From Bagarius yarrelli (Eukaryota; Chordata; Actinopteri; Siluriformes; Sisoridae): DNA of 64,000 bases. This document shows positions 22,761 through 35,405 of the stretch, piece by piece. Under the pieces are notes generated by a model that saw only the letters and a program-made list of their open reading frames with translations, had not been told where the DNA came from and searched no databases. A program made the position numbers and the translations under genes. The DNA lies in the NCBI GenBank assembly GCA_005784505.1, contig VCAZ01000075.1, forward strand, positions 2,158,001 through 2,222,000, given 5' to 3'. The stretch's first letter is position 1; each line of letters opens with the position of its first letter.

Positions 22761-22855
22761 TCAAAAGTGTTAGAATGGAAGATAGTGGGTTCATTTCCAG
22801 CACCACCAAGCTACAACTGCTGTGAGGCGCTTTGGATAAGGGTGTCTTTGTAATC
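22761..22855 (+). mobile_element. SINE-A fragment
   Basis: Keeps 'gggttcatttccagcaccac', 'caagctacaactgctg' and 'gctttggataagggtgtctt'. The middle is deleted. Confidence 0.6.
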
Positions 22856-23047
22856 AGCAAATAAGTTAATATTTTTTTTTTTTAAACATTGTGTGATTTA
22901 CAACATTTCTAGGATATTTTACTTCAGGCTTTTTTTTTTAATTATAAAAATGATACAGGCATAAAATAAGCGTTGAGAAAAAGCAGAATAGAGAACCTGG
23001 ATCATTTACTCTGCTGTTAAAGTGACAGCTGTGTTCACCCACATACA

Positions 23048-23078
<31 letters not shown>

Positions 23079-24354
23079 CACACACACACACACACACATA
23101 CAAATGAGTCCCCTGTCTTAAAGCACGCCAAACGTTTTTCTAAAATGCAGTCTGACCTTTGTGAATTCCTAAGTCGTTTCCTAGAATGATTTCGAGCCAC
23201 AGGAAAACATTAGTGCTGATTTTTTAATGATGATTTTAAACTTCCTGACTTTCAGCCTAATTTTTTTTTACCCCTTTAAGTACAAACTGCACAGGTACTG
23301 TGGGCTTATTGCTTTTTCTGCATAAGTTAACATCATATTTAACAAACCTCATCAAGGCATAAGCAAACTAAATGGCTGCTAGGGGCACCCATGGCCACCA
23401 GGGGCCCACTAAAAGTATATGAAATGATAGATGTCAATTATACAAATTATAATTATACAAAAATGAACCCTAAACAACGCAAATGTTATGTTTGCATAAA
23501 TCGCCCAAATTACAAGGGAAAAAAAGGATTTTTTTTAACAGTAACTATAATCAGGTAAATCATGTTATTGATGTATACATTTAACTTCAATACTCAGAAA
23601 AATTGATGTGGCATTAAAGGAACTTTAGGAACAGTTGGTAAAGATGCGTTTTATTTTTATTTTTTTACAATAATCAGCTTTGGGTCGGTTCTTAATGTTG
23701 AGATGCACCACTTTGGGTCAACATGCAATGCCGCGTCATTTCGGTTTGCAGTCAAGCTTATTGATTAAATATTTTAATGTGTAATCAGATATGGTACATT
23801 CATTTGTTTGATTTTTTTGTGAGTGGATTTGATTTCCTGCCCTACTCCTAGGTTTTTTAGGTGTGTGTTGATGTTTTTCTGGTGAAAGAAAAAGTTATCA
23901 TATGCTATCCAGGAAAAAAGCTACCCCTCTATATACACATAGCAGAATCCTATTTTGACGTTTTTAGTCAGTTTATTGACTTCCATGTGTTGTCAGAGCA
24001 CCTACCCCAGAATTTATGACCAGCATCTAATGCATTGCCTCTGGTCATTGCAGTCAGGATTTTTTTTGTCCTCATATGTCTAAAGGACCATGGCAACCTG
24101 CCAGCTAATGCAGAATAAAAACGTTGATTACTCTAAAAGTACAAAAATGGATTCGAGCACATGGAAAGATTAGGAATGCTATCATTTTTTTGCGATAAAG
24201 TGATAATATATTTACCTGTAAAGACTGTGATAAGACGGCGGACAGGATTTTGTTCTTCTAAGGTACGCAGAAGTAATTAATAGATCAAGTAGTTACTTCT
24301 TGTATGTTATTACAGTTTACTGGCATTCCATTTACTGGTTAGGCTATGACCCTG
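22856..24354. other. Unassigned DNA with (CA)n
   Basis: Apart from the CA microsatellite at 23,046-23,100, nothing is recognised. Confidence 0.4.
23046..23100 (+). repeat. (CA)n microsatellite
   Basis: About 27 CA units with one CCA interruption near 23,079. The minus-strand frame across it is a low-complexity artefact. Confidence 0.95.
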
Positions 24355-24775
24355 TCTTAAATCGTAGAATGGCATGCTCTAAAGGAGGCAAAGCTGAGGA
24401 TGTGATTCAAATAGTATGCCCAAATCCTTATTATGCAAAGTACAGTATGCAAAAAGTTCGTGGATGATCTACTAGGCCCCGTCTGGATTTTGAACTACAC
24501 ATAAGACAGACATTGTATTATCCCATAATCCCGCAGGAGAGATCATATAGTCTCATCATATTCAGAAGTGAGGGGAAGCGGTGATGCAGCAATTTTCAAT
24601 TCCCTTAAGTGCTTAAAGAAATAAACATTGTTTACTGTGGTTAAATTGCACTTGTTTAACACTGTTCAAGTTAAAAATGATCCAACTTTACAAAAAAAAA
24701 TCCACACTGACATCGTAAGTCACATGACAATTACAACATGGCGGATGTAATACATCTACATCTACATACTACAAC
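24355..24775 (+). mobile_element. Repeat family E, second plus-strand copy
   Basis: Contains 'agtatgcccaaatccttatt', 'acagtatgcaaaaagttcg', 'gatgatctacta', 'catcatattcagaagt', 'gtggttaaattgcacttgtt', 'ttcaagttaaaaatgatcca', 'gtcacatgacaattacaaca' and 'tggcggatgta', in the same order as 14,300-14,784. Confidence 0.6.
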
Positions 24776-24776
24776 C

Positions 24777-24970
24777 AGAGTTGGGAGGTTTACTTTAAAA
24801 ATGAAATCGGTGACAGATTACAAATGACCCTATTTAAAATAAGGAGTGTATCTTTTCAATTACTTTATAAAAGTTAATTAACTGATTACATTAAATTACT
24901 TTTTGATTGCTTTTACATTTCTAACGGATATTTTCAACTAAATCATTTATACCAGGCAGCAGGGTTAATC
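24777..24970 (+). repeat. MITE-like repeat
   Basis: Starts 'agagttgggaggtttacttt', then 'cagattacaaatgaccc' and 'taactgattacattaaatta'. This wording is typical of a fish non-autonomous element from memory. It abuts repeat E; the right end is unclear. Confidence 0.4.
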
Positions 24971-25179
24971 TTACTCTCTGACAGAGTGGAGTAGCTTAAA
25001 GCTGTAAGCAATCATCTGAATTAATGTATTTCAGACGTTGTGCGCAGCGAATTCAAACCAGAGAACCAATTAAAAGCATCAGAATAGCAGCGCATTAAAA
25101 AACAGCTTTGGAAAAAATAAGCAAAGCAACAACAAATGAATAATATTCAACATATGTGTAAGGCAGGAGTCTCATGTGT

Positions 25180-25432
25180 AGGAGGACGGCTCATGTTAGA
25201 TGTTTTGGGGAGAAAGTCAGTGAAGGCAGGTTAAGGTAGTTTGGACATGTACAGAGGAGGGATAGTGAATATATTGGTAGGAGGATGCTAGAAATGAAGC
25301 TACCAGGCAGAAGGCAAAGAGGAAGACCAAATGCGATAAAGGAGGACATGAAGTTAGTGGGTGTGAATGAAGAGGACGTAGAGAATAGGGTTAGGTGGAG
25401 ACAGATGATTCACTCTGGCGAAAGGAAAATTG
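25180..25432 (+). pseudogene. RTE-type LINE, 5'-truncated 3' end
   Basis: Encodes the ORF2 C-terminus in one frame: AHVRCFGEKVSEGRLR, then a stop (TAG where the family has TGG, Trp), then FGHVQRRDSEYIGRRMLEMK, LPGRRQRGRP, KEDMKLVG, RWRQMIHSGE. The same region exists in the larger element at 56,658-56,870. The flanking octamer AGGAGTCT at 25,165-25,172 and 25,439-25,446 is a candidate target-site duplication. Confidence 0.75.
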
Positions 25433-25449
25433 TAATGTAGGAGTCTAAG

Positions 25450-25795
25450 ATATATCCATTTCGCAGGAACAGGCCTTATTAAACCTAACAGGGTAGTTCA
25501 ACAACGTAGTTAATAAAAAGGGTTCGGTACAGTCAGTGGACAGTAACCCAATAGAAATAAAAAAGAATTATAACTGTGATATGTGCAGCAGTCAGAAACT
25601 CAAAAGACAGGCATGAAAACAAACCGCTTTATAAGTCATGTAGCAAACAATACTTCACCATGCATGGTTGCTAGCTGTTAGCTTATATAGCAGCTAAACA
25701 GGAAGTAGTAGCAGAAATACTTTTCTGACTCTGGTACTCCGGAAATTGCGCATTCTGGTGGTAGGAGCGCAGAATCGTTACAATATCCTAGGATT
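25450..25795. repeat. Possible non-autonomous element, weak
   Basis: A-rich block with 'gacaggcatgaaaacaaacc' and 'cagctaaacaggaagtagta', ending 'cagaatcgttaca'. Similar in style to 37,540-37,925; no firm alignment. Confidence 0.2.
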
Positions 25796-28700
25796 TTAAA
25801 GAAAATAATCAGATATAGTTCTATTTGTGTGTCTATTTTTTTTTTACAATTTTTGTTGCTGCTGAATTGCTGTTACTTCTATTTTGTAATTTTATTCAGG
25901 AACAAAACCATCACTCCTTGCAACCATACTTGTTTACTGGTCGTAAAGTAAAGTAGTACAGAGTTATGTGGTATGTGATTTTAGATAGGGCCTATGTTTT
26001 TTTCTCTTGAAGATACTAGGGGAAAACACTGCAGCTTGCCTTGCTACCGAGAAAGAACGTCTTCTATCATGAAAGACTTTCCTGTGTCAGAAAACTTCAG
26101 GATCCACTTCTGGCTGTTACCTAAAGTCATTTTACCAAAACTGCTGAAAAAATCATATTTTTTTCCAAATAAAAACAAATAAGTGGCGGTAAACCTGCAG
26201 ATCTGCAGTGATACCAAATTAATCAGTACCTTCTAACCAATCAGGATAAAGAATTTAACAGCAACGTGAAAGATTATACAGGGTATATAGGGATATACAT
26301 CAGGAGCCCAGATGACTCAGGATTTTGTGCACAAGTTTTTCAGTGATTTAAATGTAAAAAAAAATGGTCCATGCCATAAGCAATAAATGACCTGATGATT
26401 TATCTGATATTTATACAGAGTAAATCATCCATGAACCACATACAGTACATCTCCATTTAAAATGTTGTTTCCACCACCATGTTCCAGGCCTGGTTCGTTC
26501 AAGCTAAAGAGCAACATGTGTCTTTTTTGGCTGCTTGTACGCAGGGGAAATATAAATATAAAAGAGAAAATCATACATCTTTCAGAGAGGCGCATCATCA
26601 ATAGTAGACTCTTCAGATGTCGAAATGTTTCAACTATCCAAACATTTGCCAGAACATCTTAAATACAGTTCGAACATGTCAAACTTTTTAATCAAAGGTC
26701 CTAATCAAAGTCATATCATGCTACACGCTACACAAATTTGTCATAATTTGCTTTTCTGACTTCGATGTGCCCACCATGAAAGTAGATTTAATTAGAAAGT
26801 TAACTTTTCCCCTTTCTTCATTGCAAATGTATCGCTTGTTATTGGAATCCAGATTTTTCAAAAATAAGCAAGACTGTAATTAATGTTTTAACAGCTATCT
26901 CTGTAAAGCAATCACTTCGGACATAATGATCTCATTAATTTTCCTATTACAATAACCTAACCTTTATACTTAAAATGGCAGCTTAGTTGGTATTCACGTC
27001 ACAGCAAATCAAATATTCACTATGGGTAAAAAGGTCCAATTAAAAAAAAATAATGATAGTGTCCAATAATTAACATAATGTAATTTTCAAAATGCTAAGT
27101 GGGCAATACCAGTCTTTGCATGGAACAATGAATTTAATGAGCATTTAATGAAGCCTATTTCTGTTATAAGTACATAGCCATATAAACGTATTGCACGTAT
27201 TGGGGTCGGGATGAATTTGATTGTAGAAATGCTAATGAATCGATAGCTTTGAATGTCAGTTCTATTTGGTAACATAGTGGATTAGCACCTTATCATTAAT
27301 ACTATACATGAATAAAACGTTGGTTTATCTCAAAAGTAGTTGACAGTTTTAAAAGGGTTAATGGTTGTTTTAAGAATTGTCTAAAAGAAATGTTTCCTCT
27401 TCCTTATAGAGCGCATCAGTATAGTGCTACAGTTTATTTTTTATAATGAAAATGAGGGTTAAATAATATAGTATATATCTTTATAAGTTTTTTACTTAAG
27501 TTTTTTGGGCTGAACCCAAATGAATTCCATGGTCACTAGGTGCTTGTCATTGAGACTCCCCCATACCGTGCATAACCTCAGCATAACTGTATTCTAGGCA
27601 AAGTCTATTCACACCTTCCATGAAGATCATTAGGATCACCTTTTGCCTGTAGACCAATGGTGCCCCATTGGGAGCATTAACAATACAGGTCTCTTTACCC
27701 TGTCAGTCTTTATTCCCAAAGGTTTGTACACTATCCAGCTTTCAAGGTTGTTGGAATTAGAATTGACCTAAGAGTTGGAATGTTTCTCAGCACCGGCTAG
27801 GGTTGACAACTATTATACCCAAAAATAAAGGACGCCTGCCACCTGCTGCAGCAGGGGCCAAACACCTCTGGACCACAGTGACAATGGGCCCAATTAAATG
27901 CTAGTGGTGATAATCATAATATAAAAACTTTTTTGCAAGTATAGGATTGGTACTGATGGACATTACACTAAACCATGTTTTTATTAAAATTGGTGTGATT
28001 TTTTGATTTGATTAATTTGCACTTAGTCTCTGTAGGCTGTCTGTAAACTCTGACAGACACCAATGTGCAACAGTAAACACTTGCTAAAACTGTTTGGGAG
28101 TGTATTTCATTTTCCTCAATCTTGTCACTACTTTTGCATTTGCTTTCGTTTCTGTTGTGAAAGAAACCCCGACCCCCTTTGACCCTGGTCTGAACCTGAC
28201 AGTATTAAACCAATCAAACCGTGAGTGAGTTTTACCCAATCAGAGAAAGAATAGCACAAGCCTTCACAGAATGTGGGTCGAAAAGTTTGCATGAATGTTG
28301 CCCAACCCGAAAAAACAGACAAACACTGTTCTATACAGGTTCAAAACGTGAAACATTATTTAATATTCAAATATGGGACAATTCTGTATTTCAATGGACA
28401 GAATGGTAGCCCTAGCACTGGCTGCTGCCCTAGCAAGGTCGCTAACATTAATTGTAGCATTTGAAATGGAGCATTTATCAAATATTCATCAAGGTCCTGT
28501 TTGTATTGTTGAACCCTTATCGATCAGATGGTCTATCTTCATATGGTCATCATGATACTGCTAATTCCACCAATATTAGTCATCCAACCTATGTTGACAC
28601 AAAGGATGCACTTTGTTATGGGATGAATTACCATATAATTAGCATAGCACTTTGACAAGGTCTGTCTACATTGTAAATTTGGTGCTTCACACAACCTTGA

Positions 28701-29310
28701 ACATTTTTAGCTGCTGACAAGGTTCTAATTTGTCTTTTAATTAGACAGGATACAAGGTTAATCTTTACATCTATTTTTTGCCTCCTAGTTAAAACTACCT
28801 CAGGAGAAGAAAATGCAGCAAAGAGCTGACTGTTAAAAGAGATGGTACGCTCATATTCCAGCAGTAGGAAGATAAAAGATAAGCGCTAAGGCTGCAGAAA
28901 AAAGGAAATTAATACTTGTCTCTGGAGACTCGCGTTTTTGTCGTATGGATATTGCTTGTGGTTCTGTAATGGCTTTGATGGCTGTCTATTGACAGCCGCC
29001 TTATTGAATAACAAATCGAGTGCCCGTTGGTAACACTATTTTTTGTCTCATTTCCTTTACAATGGTTGGATCTTTTTATCACTTAAAATCTCATTAAGGG
29101 GATTTAATACTGAATTATTTACAGGACAGCAGAGTGATGGATTAATGACTCTGATTTTTTTAACGCATTGCAAACCCAGTTCATTGTTACAGTATTTTCA
29201 CAATAAAAAAAACAAACTAAAGTTCTCTATATGCTACAGTATAATTTGTAAAAAACTGGGTTTGTATTGAGTTTTCTTCTGTTTCTCTTTTTTGTGTGTT
29301 AATCAATATT

Positions 29311-29313
<3 letters not shown>
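25796..29313. other. Unassigned non-coding DNA
   Basis: The longest stretch without a recognised repeat. Many 60-66 codon frames occur (25,994; 26,462; 27,087; 28,128-28,655), with several overlapping at 28.1-28.7 kb on both strands. None carries a motif or clean exon boundary. Confidence 0.4.

Positions 29314-29373
<60 letters not shown>
29314..29373 (+). repeat. (TA)n microsatellite, about 30 units
   Basis: Pure TA run, flanked by 'caatatttaaa' on the left and 'aaacaatattt' on the right, so the whole block is close to self-complementary. Confidence 0.95.
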
Positions 29374-29375
<2 letters not shown>

Positions 29376-29940
29376 AATATTTAATAAATATAACTTTTCG
29401 ACAATTAGAAACTCTCGTTCCATGTGTAACAAAAAAGTTTTAAATTGATTGTAAAGATTTTGGTATAAGCGAGTGCTTATAAAATTCAATGTAAATGGTT
29501 GTGTAGTTGTTTGTGTGCATGGTGCTCTGTGATAGAATGGTGTCCTTTTACGGCTTTGTGCCCAATGTTCCTAGGATTAAGAGTGTACGAGAAATTTATA
29601 AATGTAGTAATACATTCATTTTATTGCTAATTCAAAATTCTTGCACACATATTCTACCCTGTATCTGCCAAACCCATGGACATGAACAAAAGACAATGAA
29701 CTCATTCAGAACAAATCAAATATTCTAAAAATGCAAGATTGTTCAATAGTTATTAAAATATTACTGTAAAACAACATTACATTCGATTACACACGCGATT
29801 CTGGTACGGTTTGTTGGTTGGAGATAAATTATATGTAACGAAATCTCACATGTTGCTAACTTGATACAGTCCTATAAGTTTTTCCTCTACAATAAAAGGA
29901 TTTAATTATACTTGTCCACTCAGGCCAGTTGCAGTTGCTT
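29374..29940. other. Unassigned non-coding DNA
   Basis: Nothing recognised. Confidence 0.4.
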
Positions 29941-30833
29941 GTGCAGTCTCCTATAATTTTTAAACTAGACTACTGTAACTTGCTTTTGGCAGGTCTTCCT
30001 CTAAGTGCAATTTGTTCTCTCCAGATGATTAGGAATACAGCTGCACTAGTTGTATTCAACATTTCAAACTCTCCAACATGGCCAAGACCAAAGAGCTATC
30101 CAAGAATGTCAGGGACAAGATTTTAGATTGCAGAAACATAAAATAATTGTTAATCTACCTCGGTCTGAGGCTCCATGCAAGATCTTACCTCCTGGAGAGT
30201 GCAGCCTATGACCCCTTCTGAGATGTGTGAAAACCTGGTGTCCAACTACTGTACAAGAAATGTCTGTAATTGTCAACAAGAGTCTTGCCACCAATTACTT
30301 AGTCTTGTTTTGCGAAGAATTTAAATAATTATTTCAATTTTAAAAATGAAAATAAAAAAATCAGCAGGGGATCAAATAGTTATTTGCCTTACAAAATAAC
30401 TGAAGTAGGGGACAAAAGAAAAAGCACCCATCACTTCTTAAAATGCACCCTTAGATCCACAAGCATGGCTCAACTGGTCCCACCATCCCGTAAGATGCAA
30501 CGTAGGTCTGCCGAAAGATTTTATCTGTTCTGGCACCAAGTGGTGGAATGAACTACCCATCAACAACCACAGTCACTGACTGTCTTTAAGGGATGATTAA
30601 AGACCCACCTCTTTCTCAAACGCCTGCCACTTGACATTTAAAATCCATTTTTTTTAATCAAAAGTGCTTTTTTCCTATGGTGCCCTTATCTATGCTGCTT
30701 TTTTTCAACAGTCTTGGTCTTTTGTGATCTAGAATACCAGTATTTAGCTGTTCATTGATCAGTCTCAAAAAGGTTTTGTATGTTGTTCTGGATGAGGAAG
30801 TCTGGATGCTGAATGAAGTAAATTTAAATTATT
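29941..30833 (+). pseudogene. L2/CR1-like LINE 3' end, split by Tc1
   Basis: Before the break, the frame reads FKLDYCNLLLAGLPLSAICS then LQMIRNTAALVVFN, the conserved C-terminal reverse transcriptase region of L2-type LINEs (RLDYCNxLLxGLP, LQxxQNxAARLVF). It resumes at about 30,415 with degraded C-terminal coding ('tggtcccaccatcc', 'ttctggcaccaagtggtgga', 'aagacccacctctttc'). It ends near 30,833 in a tail ('ttctggatgaggaagtctgg', 'atgctgaatgaagtaaattt') that looks like a worn version of the SINE-A tail. Confidence 0.7.
30060..30395 (+). pseudogene. Tc1-like element relic nested in LINE
   Basis: Begins with ATG at 30,078 reading MAKTKELSKNVRDRILDCR, a typical Tc1-like transposase N-terminus. 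It then keeps only fragments ('ggctccatgcaagatcttac') and jumps to the 3' end ('acaagaaatgtctgtaattg', 'aaatcagcaggggatcaaat'). The last part matches the terminal inverted repeat type of this family and ends next to a TA. The DDE domain is deleted. It interrupts the L2-like LINE. Confidence 0.75.
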
Positions 30834-31070
30834 TAAAGAGTGCTTTAAAGCATCCTAACAGAATTAAATATGAAAAAGGGTGACAGTGTGTGTTTTGTTA
30901 TATAAGATCTTTAGTCAGTGTGCAGCTAACTGATGTTAAATCTTATGATTTAATCAGTGAATGTAAAAATAAATATCTAAAAAAATAAAATAAAATGAAT
31001 ATAACTGTTGAAGTGATTTCCAGGTTATATACTGTATGTATAATTTTATATTTAAACTGTTGACAACAAA
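30834..31070. other. Unassigned non-coding DNA
   Basis: AT-rich spacer; nothing recognised. Confidence 0.4.
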
Positions 31071-31391
31071 AAGTTCCGGGTTCGATTCCCTGGCAGGGGT
31101 CTTTCTGTGTGGAGTTTGCATGTTCTCCCTGTGCTTGTGTGGGTTTACTCCGGGTTCTCTGGTTTCCTCCTACAGTCCAAAAACATGTATGATAGGTTGA
31201 TTGGTGATTCTAAATTGCCCATAGGAGTGAGTGAGTGTGAATGTTGACCTGTGATGGACTGGCGACCTGTCCAGGGTGTCCCCCTCTTGCCTTTCACCCT
31301 TTCAGAGAGGGCTAGGATAGACTCCAGCAGATCCCTGTGACCCAGAATTAGGGATTAAGCAGGTATAAAAGATAAATGAATAAATAAATGA
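31071..31391 (+). mobile_element. SINE-B copy lacking the head
   Basis: Starts at the B-box-like 'ccgggttcgattccc'. It continues 'gtctttctgtgtggagtttg', 'catgttctccctgtgcttg', 'ggtttcctcctacagtccaa', 'gattctaaattgcccatagg', 'gacctgtccagggtgtcccc', 'ctccagcagatccctgtgac', and ends in (AATA)-type repeats. Confidence 0.85.
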
Positions 31392-31724
31392 ACTTTTTTA
31401 CTTTTATATTATTTTGTTTTTTTTATCAAAATAACTGTATATTTAATATTTTAATAAAGCGTGAAAAGGCTTGCATAGCCCCGCCCCTCTTTCTATCGAG
31501 CAAGCGCCGCTTCAGTATTTGATCGCGCGGCACGAGGCGCGCGGCGGTTATTTTCGCGCCACTTAATTCCAGTCAGAAGTTGAGCGTCGCCTCAGACTGA
31601 GTTCATTTCTCCTCACAGTCTGCGACAGAAACAATACAGCAACCAAGCTAATGTTTTATCGTCTTTTTTCCCATAAAAATAGCGTCATGAGTTCTTTATT
31701 AAGATGTTTTAACCGTTTGTGAGG

Positions 31725-31775
31725 ATGAAAACGGACAAAACGATACGCTGGGAATTAAAAAGCGTGAACCGTTAA
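31725..31775 (+). CDS. Possible 16-codon upstream ORF
   Basis: ATG at 31,725 opens MKTDKTIRWELKSVNR and stops at 31,773-31,775, upstream of the TATA-like box. It would be translated only if transcription starts further left. Could easily be chance. Confidence 0.12.
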   Translation: MKTDKTIRWELKSVNR

Positions 31776-31927
31776 AAAGCTTCATATATAAACGACAGGA
31801 CTGTAAAACCCGGAAGCGTCGGGACAAGAAACGGTCATTCAGCAACTCCTATGGCTTGAAGGTAAAGAGATGAAATGATAATAAAGTTCGGTAGTGTTTT
31901 TAATGTGAAATTTACCATATACAGACT

Positions 31928-31989
31928 GAGAGAGAGAGAGCGAGAGAGAAAGAAAGAGCGAGAGAGAAAGAAAGAGAGAGTGAGAGAGA
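31928..31989 (+). repeat. GA/GAAA-rich purine tract
   Basis: Repeated 'gagagagcgagagagaaaga' type units just before the second donor-like site in the CpG-rich block. Confidence 0.85.
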
Positions 31990-32035
31990 CGCGCGCGAAC
32001 CCTCAGCGTTGCTAAAAGCTGGAGATAGGTGAGTT

Positions 32036-32815
32036 TTTATTTTAGAAAGGATTTTTATTTTATTTTATATATATATTTCTTAAATTTATAACAGAAATTA
32101 ATTTTTTTTTTCTTTAAATGTTGTAATGTCTAAAAAATAATGTGTTTTGGTAATATGTAGATTTATAGCATTTTATTTAATCCTTCATTAGTCAAAGATG
32201 CTAATATGATTGATGATTATAACTATATAAAATATATAATGACACACTTTTGGGTGGATTAATCAGGTAGTATTAAAATGTTTTAGTTTTCTTTCTTTAA
32301 TGTATTGGTTAAGTTTTTTTTTTTTCTTAAAAAATAGCCTTATGCCTATATATATAGTATATATAGTGTATAATAGTCTATATATCCAGTATAAATTTAA
32401 TCTACAATTAATTTATTTTATATATCGTTTCCAATTCTGTTAGTGTTTCACTACAGTTTGTTAGTAATGCCTGAAGCGGTGATGAATTTGATCTGCATCG
32501 TTTTATTTATCATTGATGAAGATTCACTTTTTAACTGCAGCGTCTCCGCTGATGGGTGATGGTGGGATTTATTTCTTTGTTAATGTCAGTCTCTCATTTA
32601 TCTCATTTAAGTTCTCTGAAGAGGCATAATGACACGCCGACTGCAGCCTCCTGGGAGATAAACTGTAGATCTCATGCTGTGCTGAGACGATTCAATGTAA
32701 AAGTTTCCATTTTCACACGTTCAGCACGTTTATTTTGTCAAGAATCCATAAAATAACTTTTTCCTCCCTCGTATCTCTATTTTGGCAAGTCTGTGTGTTG
32801 CACTATTGCCAGTCG
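32036..32815. other. AT-rich non-coding DNA
   Basis: Follows the candidate donor site and has the look of intron sequence. No repeat recognised. Confidence 0.4.
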
Positions 32816-33412
<597 letters not shown>

Positions 33413-35405
33413 TCATATCTCCTGCTATGGAGGGTTTTTTGGTATAACATATAGTGTTTGTCATTGTCTAACTTATTATCAATATCATCCTCATCATTAC
33501 TCTCATTATTTTCAGCATATTCATTATATCTGCAGCTCTGCTGTTAACTGGTTATTCTGGGCTGATGAACTGTTTGTCGATACAGCAGTGACATCGGCGT
33601 GTGTTAAGCCCACGCTATAGTCGATGGCCGGGAAACACACCTCAATGCCCACTATTCCTCACAGCTGCGGAAAATGAGCTGCTGCCCTAATATAATATGC
33701 TCAGGGGAGGTAAAGTGGTGCGGCTGTGGTGATGTGGTGCAGTGGTGGTTTCTCTCCAGTAACGAACACGAGTGGTTGACTAAGAACACAGTGCAAACAG
33801 AACATCCACAATGGAAGGTGGATGAGGAAGAATATGTGCAAATCGGACTCTAATCCTAGGCTGTATACTTAATCCACACTTTTTTCTAATTCTTCTGCTG
33901 TGTGAATATATCTTTACATTTTTGTTTTTAGTTGGAATTTCTCTATGACAATATCATCTATCTTAAAAAAAAAGATGATTTGGTTTCATACATTTTCTTT
34001 TATTACCAAAGTTGTGTTCAGATGAACCAGCTTTGAAATATCGGCCGAGTAATTCGCTTCACCTTTTTATGAATTCCAGTGGAAGCTTTGCCACTTGCTT
34101 AAGGGTCATTTGAGCTCTGAGTGGAATCACATGATATGTTTCTTCGAGGTAGTCGTGTTTCTGAAATATTCGAATTTGCTGCCACAAACCTCGCACACAG
34201 TATGGCTCTTCGACACCTTATGCTTATCGGCGCTAATTATTTTCCATTTTTTTAAATTCAGAATCGATTCCCTACTTTTGAGAATCAATTTAGAATCGTT
34301 TGAGGAATAAAAACATGATGTAATGATGAATCTATTTCTTTCCCACCACTACTGTATACACAGTGTGTGTGTGGGAGGAGTCTTTTATTATGCGACAATG
34401 CATTTGCCCCCCCCTCCCTACACTCTCTCCTTATGAGTGTGTGTATGTCATTGTGGATCGATCTCTCTTGCTCCCACTCTCTCTCCCTTTCTGCCTTTCT
34501 ATGTGTCTCTTCGCCCGCACTCACTCACTCTATATCTCTCCCACTGTAAAATAATGTATATAGTGTAAGATGTGTTGAGAGTGGTCTACCAACTGAAATC
34601 TTTCTGACATTCTCATGACTGTATAATTAAAAGATTCAGGATGGATTATCTTGCAACTCTTATCCAGATCCTGCATGTTGGGCCGAAGCAGGTTAGGCAG
34701 GTTGAACAAATACAACCACCATATCTATATGCTAAAACATGCACAAGCACTAACCCTAAATGTCAACAAGGAAAGTGATGATTAACACGATTAACATCTC
34801 GCTCACAATTTTGAGCTTTGATGCCAGGAGCAATTTGAACCAGTCATGCCTATTTGACCTTTTTTTGGTCGATTTCTGTCATCCTGTGGCTCACGTTCAA
34901 TTTCCCTCCGTGACCGATGATTTTCCTCTGACGATAGCCGGTCCATCAACTCTTGACAGGTGCATCTGGAATGGCAATGATGGCCATATTTTGGTTGCAC
35001 TTGCCTTCAGCCAAGCGGTTCACACTTTGGCATCAAATGGAAAATGATTAGAGAGATATTTAATATTTGTGCCAACAAAAGAGAGTGACAGAATGCCAAA
35101 ATAAAAATTTACACACTTGTGTGAGCAGGATCACTCATTCGCGTTTGATCTAGACAACATAATGTTGGGTTTTACTTATCATGATTCTCGTAAACCCAAT
35201 AATTCATTCTGATTTTACCCAAACGCTGGTAAAAACCAAACTGGGCATGTAGGGTTGCAGTATTTAGTTTTGGAACTGCCAAGCACAGAGAGCTGCAGTG
35301 CATCATAGATGGCATATGCTATACAAATTTGTTTTTTACACAAACTGGATGTGATGTGATGCACAAAATTCCTAAAATGCAGTGAGTGATTTTTTTTTGG
35401 GGGGG
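33413..35405. other. Unassigned non-coding DNA
   Basis: Includes a short CT-rich patch at 34,463-34,540. A 95-codon plus-strand frame at 34,760-35,047 has no recognisable domain. Confidence 0.4.

Larger units (their letters stand above)
31470..32035 (+). promoter_or_regulatory. CpG-island promoter with candidate first exon
   Basis: About 16 CpGs fall within 31,480-31,600, including CGCGCG twice, and about 35 in the whole block, against very few elsewhere in the window. A GC box (CCCCGCCCC) lies at the left edge and a TATA-like TATATAAA at 31,785-31,792. Downstream are two donor-like sites: GAAG|GTAAAG at 31,861/31,862 and ATAG|GTGAGT at 32,028/32,029. No long ORF is present, so any exon would be 5' untranslated. 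The gene would lie to the right and is not identified. This is sequence-based inference; opposite-strand transcription is not excluded. Confidence 0.5.

Noticed and set aside
28128..28655. Cluster of short ORFs on both strands
   Set aside because: Five overlapping frames of about 60 codons with no shared similarity; typical chance frames.
29314..29373. Long AT palindrome as a replication origin or cruciform
   Set aside because: Any (TA)n run is self-complementary; there is no further origin signal.
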